DNA from: Ectobacillus ponti
GTDB taxonomy: Bacteria; Bacillota; Bacilli; Bacillales; Bacillaceae_G
Assembly: GCF_024294785.1 (NCBI RefSeq)
Contig: NZ_JANCLT010000012.1
Location: 52,846 to 116,845, forward strand
DNA: 64,000 nt
Reading direction: 5' to 3'
Shown: in pieces, positions 7,489 to 14,733 of the stretch
Position numbering within the stretch: position 1 is the first letter of the stretch
How the letters are laid out: each line of letters opens with the position of its first letter
Notes under the pieces: generated by a model
Told to the model about the DNA's origin: nothing
The model's database searches: none
The model's input: the letters and a program-made list of their open reading frames with translations, nothing else
Program-made: the position numbers and the translations under genes

Positions 7489-8787
7489 ATGATGATGGGT
7501 ATTCTGCAGGATTTACTAAGAGATATCCCTGTTCCCAAAATGGCAAGGGTGAAGGTTACATTTGACGATACAAAAATAGAGCATGTTGGAGAAGCATTGC
7601 TGGATAAGCTGCAGCAGGAGCATATTCGGGGCATTGTCAAGCCGGGCATGAAGATTGCAGTTGCAGTCGGCAGCCGCGGCCTGGACCGCTTGGTGGAGCT
7701 GACGAGAACAATCGTCCAGTTCCTGCAGGCTGCTGGGGCGCGTCCATTCATCGTACCGAGCATGGGCAGCCATGGCGGTGCAACTGCAGAGGGGCAACGT
7801 GCTGTGCTGGAGCATTTGGGCGTGACAGAGGAAAGCGTCGGCTGTGAAATTCGCTCCTCCATGGAAGTTGTCCAACTAGGAACATTGCCAAACGGCCTGC
7901 CGGTATATGTCGACCAGCATGCGGCAGCCGCGGACGGAATCATCGTCGTCAACCGGATTAAGCCGCATACTGCTTTTCGTGGGCCTGTTGAGAGCGGTCT
8001 CATGAAGATGATCAGCATTGGACTTGGGAAGCAGAAGGGGGCGGAAGCTTGTCATCAATTGGGCTTTAAGTATATGGCCGAGAATGTGCCGGCGATGGCC
8101 CGCATGATTATGGAAAAGCTGCCTGTCCTGTTTGGTGTTGCCACAATTGAAAACGCCTTTGACAAGGTTGCATTTGTGGATGTACTGAATCAGGAGGAAA
8201 TGATTGCACGTGAGCCCGAGCTGCAAGTCATGGCGAAGAGCCTGCTGCCGAAGCTGTATTTCAAGCAGCTTGATGTGCTTGTCATTGATGAAATCGGCAA
8301 AAACATCAGTGGTGATGGCATGGATCCGAATATTACGGGACGTTACCCGACGCCTTACGCGCACGGCGGCCCTGAGGTAAATAAAATGGTCGTTCTCGGC
8401 TTGACACCGCAAACAGAAGGGAATGCCAACGGGGTCGGAACAGCCGACTTTACCACTAAGCGCTTGGTGGAGCGTATGGATTTGGAGACAACGTATGCAA
8501 ATGGGCTGACCTCCACGGTTGTCGCGCCAACGAAGATTGCCACGACACTTCCGAATGACCGGGAAGCCATTCAGGCCGCCATTAAGACTTGCAATATATT
8601 GGACTTCCATGCTGTGAAACTCGTAAGAATTAAAAATACGCTGGAAATCAGCGAGATTGAGGTATCGGAAGCACTGCTTGGAGAGATTGCAGCTCATCCG
8701 TCGATGGAACAAGTTTCTGATGTATATGATTTGCCGTTCAATGAAGAAGGAAATTTGTTTGAAACAAACAAGGGGGATAGAATATGA
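7489..8787 (+). CDS. LarA-family nickel-dependent 2-hydroxyacid racemase/epimerase
   Basis: The 432-aa protein belongs to the LarA superfamily, which uses a nickel-pincer nucleotide (NPN) bound covalently to a Lys to move hydride at C2 of 2-hydroxy acids. Visible residues are GSRG (61-64), H95 in SMGSHGG, H160 in KPHTAF, K173 and H189. K173 and H189 have the same 16-residue spacing as the cofactor Lys184 and Ni ligand His200 of Lactobacillus plantarum LarA. Three in-frame ATGs (7489, 7492, 7495) follow AAAGGGA; the third has the best spacing. Genes for making and loading the cofactor follow. The sequence differs from true lactate racemase, and the kinase next door suggests a gluconate-like sugar acid as substrate. 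A D-gluconate 2-epimerase is known in this superfamily. Confidence 0.88.
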   Translation: MMMGILQDLLRDIPVPKMARVKVTFDDTKIEHVGEALLDKLQQEHIRGIVKPGMKIAVAVGSRGLDRLVELTRTIVQFLQAAGARPFIVPSMGSHGGATAEGQRAVLEHLGVTEESVGCEIRSSMEVVQLGTLPNGLPVYVDQHAAAADGIIVVNRIKPHTAFRGPVESGLMKMISIGLGKQKGAEACHQLGFKYMAENVPAMARMIMEKLPVLFGVATIENAFDKVAFVDVLNQEEMIAREPELQVMAKSLLPKLYFKQLDVLVIDEIGKNISGDGMDPNITGRYPTPYAHGGPEVNKMVVLGLTPQTEGNANGVGTADFTTKRLVERMDLETTYANGLTSTVVAPTKIATTLPNDREAIQAAIKTCNILDFHAVKLVRIKNTLEISEIEVSEALLGEIAAHPSMEQVSDVYDLPFNEEGNLFETNKGDRI

Positions 8788-9554
8788 CGCAATTATTCGA
8801 TTTAACAGGGAAAACAGCAGTGGCCATCGGCGGAAACAGCGTACTGGGTTCTTCTATGGCAAAGGGCCTGGCGGCACATGGGGCAAAGGTTGCCATTGTC
8901 GGGCGGAATTTGGAGAAGGCGCAGCAGGTTGCAGCAGAAATTGAAGAGAATGGCGGCATTGCCAAGGCGTTTCAGGCGGACGTCAGCACAAGAGCCGATC
9001 TGGTGCGGGTGGCAGACGAGATTGATGCATGGTCCGGCGGCTGTGACGTTTTGCTGAATGCTCCCGGGAAAAATAGTGCAACTCCATTCTTTGAACTGGA
9101 GATGGAGGAATGGGATGACATCATGGATGTCAACCTAAAGGGAATTGTACAAACATGCCAGATTTTTGCAAAGAGAATGATTGAGCAAGGAAGAGGAGGA
9201 AGCATTATCAACATCTCATCTGTTTCCTCCACGACGCCGCTTTCCAAGGTGTTCACCTATTCTGTCTCCAAGGCAGGCTTAAACAGTGCAACCCAGTTTT
9301 TGGCGCGTGAGCTTGCTCCATACGGCATTCGTGTGAATGCGATTATTCCGGGGTTTTTCCCGGCCGAGCAAAATCGGAAGATTCTGAGTCCGGAACGGGT
9401 GGCATCCATTATGAATCATACGCCGATGCAGCGCTTTGGCGAGCCGGATGAACTGCAGGGAGCAGCGGTGTGGCTGGCTTCCGGGAAGGCTTCGGGCTTC
9501 GTGACGGGAACGCTTATCCGCGTGGATGGCGGCTTTGGCAGCATGACAATTTAA
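8784..9554 (+). CDS. SDR family oxidoreductase (sugar-acid keto reductase type)
   Basis: The 256-aa classical short-chain dehydrogenase overlaps larA by ATGA. It has the nucleotide-binding pattern AIGGNSVLGSSMA near residues 14-25, NAPG in place of the usual NNAG, catalytic S146, Y159 and K163 (YSVSK), and a C-terminal VDGG motif. Its place between a LarA epimerase and a gluconate-type kinase suggests a reductase or dehydrogenase on a keto-aldonate such as fructuronate or ketogluconate, in the manner of UxuB-like or IdnO-like SDRs. This is inference from context, and specificity cannot be read directly. Confidence 0.85.
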   Translation: MTQLFDLTGKTAVAIGGNSVLGSSMAKGLAAHGAKVAIVGRNLEKAQQVAAEIEENGGIAKAFQADVSTRADLVRVADEIDAWSGGCDVLLNAPGKNSATPFFELEMEEWDDIMDVNLKGIVQTCQIFAKRMIEQGRGGSIINISSVSSTTPLSKVFTYSVSKAGLNSATQFLARELAPYGIRVNAIIPGFFPAEQNRKILSPERVASIMNHTPMQRFGEPDELQGAAVWLASGKASGFVTGTLIRVDGGFGSMTI

Positions 9555-9592
9555 GAAAAAGAGAAGCAGCGAAGGAAGAGAGGGAGTTGCAA

Positions 9593-10411
9593 ATGCTGGC
9601 AGAAAAATATAATACGCTGATCACAATTCTGCAGGAAATGGAATCTGTGGTCGTCGCGTTTTCCGGAGGAGTGGACAGCACCTTTTTGCTGCGGGCAGCT
9701 GTGGAAGCACTTGGCCCCGAACGTGTTCTGGCCGTCACGGCAGATTCTGAGACATATCCGACAAGCGAGCTGGAGGAGGCCGTTGCACTGGCTGAACAAA
9801 TTGGGGTTGCACATCAGGTCATTGAAACCTCTGAGCTTGCCATTCCGGGCTACACAGAGAATAATCAAAATCGCTGTTATTTCTGTAAAAGCAGCTTGTT
9901 TGATCATTTACTTCCCATTTTAGAGGATCAGGGCTTCCAGAATATCATTTACGGTGTCATTGCTGATGATATGAATGAATATCGTCCCGGCATGCGTGCA
10001 GCCAAGGAGCGCGGTATTCGCGGCCCGTTGCAGGAGGCAAACCTGTTTAAGGCAGAGATTCGGGAGCTGTCGAAGAAATTTGGCTTGCCAACGTGGGATA
10101 AGCCGTCCTTTGCCTGCCTCTCCTCCAGAATTGCGTACGGAGAAGTGATTACACAGGAGAAGCTCACGAAGGTGGAACGGGCAGAAGCGTATATCAAGTC
10201 GCTGCAAATCCGCCAGGTGCGCGTTCGGACACATGGAGAAATGGCCAGGATTGAAGTGGAACCGGGAGATATGGCAGCCATTCTGCAGCATCACGACAGT
10301 CTCGTGGAAAAGCTGCAAAGCTACGGCTATCAGTATGTGACCCTAGACTTGCTTGGATATAAGAGCGGCAGCATGAACAAGGCGCTGGCTCAATACAGTA
10401 AAGGAAGATGA
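9593..10411 (+). CDS. larE: LarE, ATP-dependent sulfur insertase for the nickel-pincer cofactor
   Basis: The 272-aa protein starts at 9593 after GAGAGGGAG. A longer in-frame start at 9470 lies inside the SDR gene and is rejected. It has the PP-loop SGGVDST (24-30) used to adenylate the carboxylates of the pyridinium precursor. It carries three conserved cysteines, C95 and C98 (NRCYFCK) and C175 (SFACLSSR). In L. plantarum only the last is present and is sacrificed. Three-Cys LarE proteins are reported to bind a [4Fe-4S] cluster and insert sulfur catalytically, so this one is predicted to be of that type. It works after LarB and before LarC. Confidence 0.93.
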   Translation: MLAEKYNTLITILQEMESVVVAFSGGVDSTFLLRAAVEALGPERVLAVTADSETYPTSELEEAVALAEQIGVAHQVIETSELAIPGYTENNQNRCYFCKSSLFDHLLPILEDQGFQNIIYGVIADDMNEYRPGMRAAKERGIRGPLQEANLFKAEIRELSKKFGLPTWDKPSFACLSSRIAYGEVITQEKLTKVERAEAYIKSLQIRQVRVRTHGEMARIEVEPGDMAAILQHHDSLVEKLQSYGYQYVTLDLLGYKSGSMNKALAQYSKGR

Positions 10412-10414
10412 AGG

Positions 10415-11887
10415 ATGTCGAAGGAATTTGTCATAGGACTTGATATTGGCACAACAAGCGTAAAGGCATGCTTGTTCGATTTGCGGGGGCATGTCCTGGC
10501 GGAAGCGGAAAACATGAATACTTTTTTCTACCCGCAGCCGGGATGGGCGGAGCAGAATCCGCAGGAGATTGAGCAGTCGGCCGTGCAGGCTCTGAAAGAA
10601 GTGATAGAGAAGGCTGGCGTGCAAGTGTCACAGCTGCTTGCCGTAGGATTTTCAGCAGCCATGCATTCTTTAGTCTGCATGGATAGTGAGCTGAATCCAC
10701 TGTCGCCGGCATTGATTTGGGCGGACGGCCGAAGCCATGAGCAGGCAGAGCGCCTGCTGGCAGGCGACGGCTACAGCTTGTATGCAAAAACGGGAACACC
10801 CATTCATCCCATGACACCATTTCTCAAGCTGTTATGGATGAAGGAGACAGGATACGAGCCGTACCAGCAGGCAGCTTATTTCATGTCCATTAAGGAATAT
10901 ATGATATATCGCTGGTTTGGCGAGCAATTCATCGACTACTCGATGGCATCTGCTACAGGCCTATTCAATCCAAGCACGCTCAACTGGGAAGCGGAGCTGC
11001 TGGAGCTTGCCGGAGTGAAGGAGGAGCAGCTCTCCCGGATTGTTCCGCCGACAACGATCCTGCCTGCAATTCGTGCAGACGTGGCAGCAGAAATGGGAAT
11101 TCCGCAAGATCTGCCTTTTGTAATAGGGGCAGCCGACGGGCAGCTTGCCAACCTTGGGATCGGTGCGATTTTGCCGGGAGAAGTGGCGGTATCGGCAGGA
11201 ACGAGCGGTGCCATCCGCCAGGTGACACACGGTACGGTGGTAAATGAAAAGCACGAGACCTTTTGCTACGCTTTCACAGCGGACACTTCCATTATCGGCG
11301 GTGCAACGAATAATGGCGGTATCGCTTTGCAATGGGCAAAGGATCTGCTTGACAGTGAGAGCAGCTTTCCGGCATTTTTGCAAAAGGCAGAGCATGTGCC
11401 GCCGGGAGCGGAAGGAATTCTCTTTCTCCCTTATGTGAATGGGGAGCGGGCGCCGCTTTGGAATCAGCGGGCGAAGGGAAACTTTTACGGGGTGACGCTG
11501 GCGCATCGGAAGGAGCACTTCATTCGCGCTGTTCTGGAGGGCATTACCTTTAACCTGTATCAAATTGGGAAGGCTTTGGAGCGGTTGGCCGGAGCACCGA
11601 AATGCTTATATGTAAATGGCGGATTGGCACGTTCTCCGCTTTGGCTGCAAATGCTGGCAGATATTTTTGATGCTGAGGTACAGGTGTCGGAAAGTCATCA
11701 CAGCGCGGCCTGGGGGGCAGCCTGGATGGCTTTGCTGGCAATCGAACGCGTGGAGACCTTGGGGGACATCAAGAAAAATATTCCGGCAGGCAACAGGTTT
11801 TATCCAGATGAAGAAAACAGCGCACGGTATCAGGAAATCTATCAGCAATACGAGCAGCTCGTACGGGATATCACAAAGCATTTTTAA
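10415..11887 (+). CDS. FGGY family carbohydrate kinase, gluconokinase-like
   Basis: The 490-aa protein has the two actin-like domains of FGGY kinases. The N-terminal phosphate loop is GLDIGTTSVKACLFD, the central part has GAADGQLANLGIGAI, and the C-terminal adenosine motif is NGGLARSPLWLQML. Its length and the segment FYPQPGWAEQNP match Bacillus gluconate kinases (GntK) more than xylulo- or glycerol kinases. It starts 3 bp after larE with GGAAGATGAAGG before the ATG. The likely product is 6-phosphogluconate, the substrate of the gnd gene at the left edge, but another aldonate or ketose could be the true substrate. Confidence 0.88.
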   Translation: MSKEFVIGLDIGTTSVKACLFDLRGHVLAEAENMNTFFYPQPGWAEQNPQEIEQSAVQALKEVIEKAGVQVSQLLAVGFSAAMHSLVCMDSELNPLSPALIWADGRSHEQAERLLAGDGYSLYAKTGTPIHPMTPFLKLLWMKETGYEPYQQAAYFMSIKEYMIYRWFGEQFIDYSMASATGLFNPSTLNWEAELLELAGVKEEQLSRIVPPTTILPAIRADVAAEMGIPQDLPFVIGAADGQLANLGIGAILPGEVAVSAGTSGAIRQVTHGTVVNEKHETFCYAFTADTSIIGGATNNGGIALQWAKDLLDSESSFPAFLQKAEHVPPGAEGILFLPYVNGERAPLWNQRAKGNFYGVTLAHRKEHFIRAVLEGITFNLYQIGKALERLAGAPKCLYVNGGLARSPLWLQMLADIFDAEVQVSESHHSAAWGAAWMALLAIERVETLGDIKKNIPAGNRFYPDEENSARYQEIYQQYEQLVRDITKHF

Positions 11888-11900
11888 GTGGGGGAGTCAT

Positions 11901-12647
11901 ATGCTGGAGGACATTTTACAACAGGTGCAGCAAGGCAGCTTAAGTGTGGCAGAGGCAAAGGAGCGCCTGGCAACCTTCGAGAATCTCGGCTTTGCCAAGG
12001 TTGACCATCATCGACGGAAGCGCCAGGGCTTTCCGGAAATTATCTTCGGGGAAGGAAAGACGGCAGAGCACATTCTCTCCATCAGCAAAGCGCTGCGGGA
12101 GAAGGGGGAAACCGTACTGGTTACAAGAGTTTCCAAGGAAAAAGCCGAGCTGGTGCAATCCGTCTATCCGGATTTTATATACGAGGAAACAGCGCGTATG
12201 CTGTATTGGAAGGAAGCGGTGGAGCAGCAGGAGGACAGCTATGTTGCAGTGCTGTGTGCAGGAACCTCAGACCTTCCGGTTGCAGAGGAAGCGGCCATTA
12301 CCGCAGAGGTGCTTGGCTGTCCCGTTAGGCGTATTTACGATGTGGGGGTGGCCGGCATCCACCGGCTGCTCAGTCATCTTGAGGAAATCCAAAAGGCGTC
12401 TGTTGTGGTTACAGTGGCTGGCATGGAGGGGGCTTTGCCAAGTGTGGTGGGCGGTCTTGTTTCTGTCCCTGTGATTGCTGTACCGACCAGCATTGGATAT
12501 GGCGCCAGTTTTCATGGCCTGTCGGCCTTGCTGACCATGCTGAATTCCTGCGCTTCGGGCATCAGCGTCGTCAATATTGATAACGGCTTTGGCGGCGGCT
12601 ACAATGCCGCACTCATTTATCAGCTTGTACAAAAAGGAGTAAGATAG
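11901..12647 (+). CDS. larB: LarB, pyridinium-3,5-biscarboxylic acid mononucleotide synthase
   Basis: The 248-aa protein starts at 11901 after GGGGGAG. Its C-terminal half is PurE-like (AIR carboxylase fold), with the CAGTSDLPVAEEA loop and the GMEGALPSVVGGL segment. LarB carboxylates and hydrolyses nicotinic acid adenine dinucleotide to the biscarboxylic acid mononucleotide, the first step of nickel-pincer cofactor synthesis. It follows the kinase by 13 bp and precedes larC by 1 bp, which fits a single operon built to activate the LarA enzyme upstream. Confidence 0.94.
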   Translation: MLEDILQQVQQGSLSVAEAKERLATFENLGFAKVDHHRRKRQGFPEIIFGEGKTAEHILSISKALREKGETVLVTRVSKEKAELVQSVYPDFIYEETARMLYWKEAVEQQEDSYVAVLCAGTSDLPVAEEAAITAEVLGCPVRRIYDVGVAGIHRLLSHLEEIQKASVVVTVAGMEGALPSVVGGLVSVPVIAVPTSIGYGASFHGLSALLTMLNSCASGISVVNIDNGFGGGYNAALIYQLVQKGVR

Positions 12648-12648
12648 C

Positions 12649-13500
12649 ATGAAGACCCTATACTTTGATTGCTTCTCCGGCATGAGCGGCGACATGGTAA
12701 TTGGTGCGCTCCTTGATGCTGGAGCAGATCCGCAGGTACTTGTGGAGGAACTGAAGAAGCTGCAAATAGAAGAGGAGTACGAGCTGCAATGGAACAAGGT
12801 AGTCAAAAATGGCATTACAAGCACGAAATTTGACGTCCTGCTGTCAGATCACACACATTACCGTAGTCATGACCACCATCACGAACATCATCACGGGCAT
12901 AGTCACCATCATGAGCATGAACATCATCATGGACACGATCACCATCATGACCACGGACACAATCATGGCCATGACCATCACCACAGGCATCATCACCGAA
13001 CATACAAGGATATTACAGCAATGATTCAAAAGGCGGGATTTGCCGAACCCGTTGCTGATATGGCTTTGCGCATTTTTAAGAAAATTGGCGAGGCTGAGGG
13101 GAAGATTCATGGAGTGCCGCTGGAGAAGGTGCATTTTCATGAGGTGGGTGCGGTCGATTCAATTATTGATATTGTCGGTACAGCAATCCTTATCCATCAG
13201 TTGGGGATTGAAGCGATTCAGTCAGCTCCAGTGCCTGTCGGAACGGGACGGGTTCACATTGACCATGGCATCTATCCTGTGCCGGCACCAGCAACATTGG
13301 AAATGCTGCGCGGCGTGCTGCTTGCGCAATCAGATGTGCGGTTTGAACTGACCACTCCGACTGGAGCAGCCATTGCTGCTGTTTTGGCTGAGAAGTTTGG
13401 CAGCATTCCGTCCATGAGGGTGGAAGCAATCGGATACGGAGCGGGTACAAAAACGTTTGCAGACCGTCCGAATGTGCTGCGAGTCATGATTGGAGAGTAA
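12649..13500 (+). CDS. larC1: LarC N-terminal part (LarC1), nickel insertion, with His-rich segment
   Basis: The 283-aa protein starts FDCFSGMSGDM, the LarC signature. Between residues 68 and 116 there are 31 histidines mixed with Asp, Glu and Gly, a strong metal-holding segment suited to nickel storage. The core resumes with KVHFHEVGAVDSIIDIVG and ends RPNVLRVMIGE before TAA. LarC uses CTP to insert nickel into the bisthiocarboxylic acid precursor. In L. plantarum the two LarC halves are joined by a ribosomal frameshift. Here they lie in the same frame, parted only by the stop and 15 bases. Confidence 0.93.
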   Translation: MKTLYFDCFSGMSGDMVIGALLDAGADPQVLVEELKKLQIEEEYELQWNKVVKNGITSTKFDVLLSDHTHYRSHDHHHEHHHGHSHHHEHEHHHGHDHHHDHGHNHGHDHHHRHHHRTYKDITAMIQKAGFAEPVADMALRIFKKIGEAEGKIHGVPLEKVHFHEVGAVDSIIDIVGTAILIHQLGIEAIQSAPVPVGTGRVHIDHGIYPVPAPATLEMLRGVLLAQSDVRFELTTPTGAAIAAVLAEKFGSIPSMRVEAIGYGAGTKTFADRPNVLRVMIGE

Positions 13501-13515
13501 AGGAGGAGAAGGGTA
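13501..13515 (+). promoter_or_regulatory. Ribosome binding site between larC1 and larC2
   Basis: The 15 bases after the larC1 stop contain AGGAGGAGAAGG, a full Shine-Dalgarno sequence placed for the ATG at 13516. Since larC1 and larC2 share one frame, this spacer shows that larC2 can be made by re-initiation. Stop read-through would give one fused chain. Confidence 0.7.
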
Positions 13516-13983
13516 ATGCATGCGGAGCGGCCGCCTGATGGGGAGCATGTTGACGACCAAATGATGAAGCTGGAGGTGAATTTGGATGACATTTCCGGTG
13601 AGTGGCTTGGACATGTGATGGAATTGCTGCTGGAGGCCGGGGCAAATGATGTATTCTACATTCCCATCTACATGAAGAAGAACCGGCCGGGTACCCTGCT
13701 GCAAATTCTTTGCCCGCTGAACAGGCTGAGGGATATAGAGGAAATCGTATTCCGGGAAACTACCACTCTGGGAATCCGTTATTCTCCGCTTACAGTTCAT
13801 CGGTTGGAGCGCCGCTTTCGCAAGGTGGAAACACCATGGGGAGCAGTTGCAGTAAAGGAGGGCTTGCTGGGAGGACAAGTTGTGCAACGGGCACCGGAGT
13901 TTGAAGAATGCCGGCAGCTTGCCAAGCTTCACCAGGTTCCTTTGAAAAAAATCTACGAATATGTATGGAAGCATGTTGAATAG
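13516..13983 (+). CDS. larC2: LarC C-terminal part (LarC2)
   Basis: The 155-aa protein matches the C-terminal domain of LarC: LEVNLDDISGEWLGHVMELL at the start, GANDVFYIPIYMKKNRPG, and a tail with VPLKKIYEYV. Single-chain LarC proteins have this domain directly after a short linker from the part ending near LGE. It is needed with LarC1 for the CTP-dependent nickel insertion step. It has its own strong ribosome binding site and shares the larC1 frame. Confidence 0.9.
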   Translation: MHAERPPDGEHVDDQMMKLEVNLDDISGEWLGHVMELLLEAGANDVFYIPIYMKKNRPGTLLQILCPLNRLRDIEEIVFRETTTLGIRYSPLTVHRLERRFRKVETPWGAVAVKEGLLGGQVVQRAPEFEECRQLAKLHQVPLKKIYEYVWKHVE

Positions 13984-14001
13984 AGGAAAGGAGGGTTCAT
14001 C

Positions 14002-14658
14002 TTGATTACTGGGTATATTTCCATTTTGGCCTTAGGATTTTTACTGGGCATGAAGCACTCCATTGAACCGGATCATGTCGTGGCAGTTGCGACGGCGGTC
14101 AGCGGCAGCAGGAAGCTGTCACGCTCCACACTGACGGGAGTGTTTTGGGGCATTGGCCATACCGCTACCTTGCTGCTTGTCGGGATGCTGCTTGTTTTAA
14201 CAAAAGGGCAACTGTCGGAAAAATGGGCAATGTCGCTTGAATTTCTTGTTGGAATTATGCTTGTATGCTTGGGCGCAAGAGGGCTGCTTTCCCTGCAAAA
14301 GGATTATTCACATCAGGCCGCATCTGATGCAGCCAAGCGTTCGTTTCTGAAGGTAACCATGATTGGCTTTGTTCATGGATTAGCGGGCAGCGCTGCCATG
14401 ACTGTGCTGACGATGTCCATGGTCAACACAGTGTGGGAAGGCGCTGTATATATCCTTGTGTTTGGGATTGGCACCATTCTGGGTATGCTTGGGTTTACGA
14501 CAGTCATTGGCATCCCATTTGTCTACAGCGGCAAGAAGAATATGTTGGCGAATCGCTTCCTGCTGCGGTGTACAGGTGCAGTCAGTCTTGTGTTTGGGAT
14601 GTACTATATGTACAATTTGGGAGTTTCGGAGCATCTGTTTCGAATGTGGCTGCAATAA
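14002..14658 (+). CDS. Nickel/cobalt permease (NiCoT / UreH-like membrane protein)
   Basis: The 218-aa protein begins at TTG with AAAGGAGGG six bases upstream. It has six or so hydrophobic segments and the nickel-transport signature HX4DH as HSIEPDH in the first helix (GFLLGMKHSIEPDHVVAV), plus a second His-containing helix (FWGIGHTATLLLVG). It is shorter than HoxN-type NiCoTs and resembles UreH/SCO1-like nickel permeases. Located right after larC2, it very likely brings in the nickel used for the LarA cofactor. Transport direction and the choice of Ni or Co are inferred from context. Confidence 0.85.
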   Translation: MITGYISILALGFLLGMKHSIEPDHVVAVATAVSGSRKLSRSTLTGVFWGIGHTATLLLVGMLLVLTKGQLSEKWAMSLEFLVGIMLVCLGARGLLSLQKDYSHQAASDAAKRSFLKVTMIGFVHGLAGSAAMTVLTMSMVNTVWEGAVYILVFGIGTILGMLGFTTVIGIPFVYSGKKNMLANRFLLRCTGAVSLVFGMYYMYNLGVSEHLFRMWLQ

Positions 14659-14733
14659 GAAAGAGTTGGATTCCCGCTTTTTCATGGCGGAGATCCTGTA
14701 CATATACAATTCAATGAAAAGGAGTGTTGTAGT

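Noticed and set aside
12850-12998. CRISPR-like or satellite repeat in the CAT-rich stretch
   Set aside because: The periodicity is explained by histidine codons inside larC1. There are no spacers or conserved repeat units.
12844-13140. Minus-strand or shifted frames rich in Met, Val and Ile across the His-rich part of larC1
   Set aside because: These are shadows of CAT/CAC repeats encoding histidine. They lack start signals.
13501-13515. Programmed frameshift between larC1 and larC2 as in L. plantarum
   Set aside because: Both frames are the same (13516 minus 12649 is divisible by 3), so no shift is needed; the halves are parted by a stop codon.
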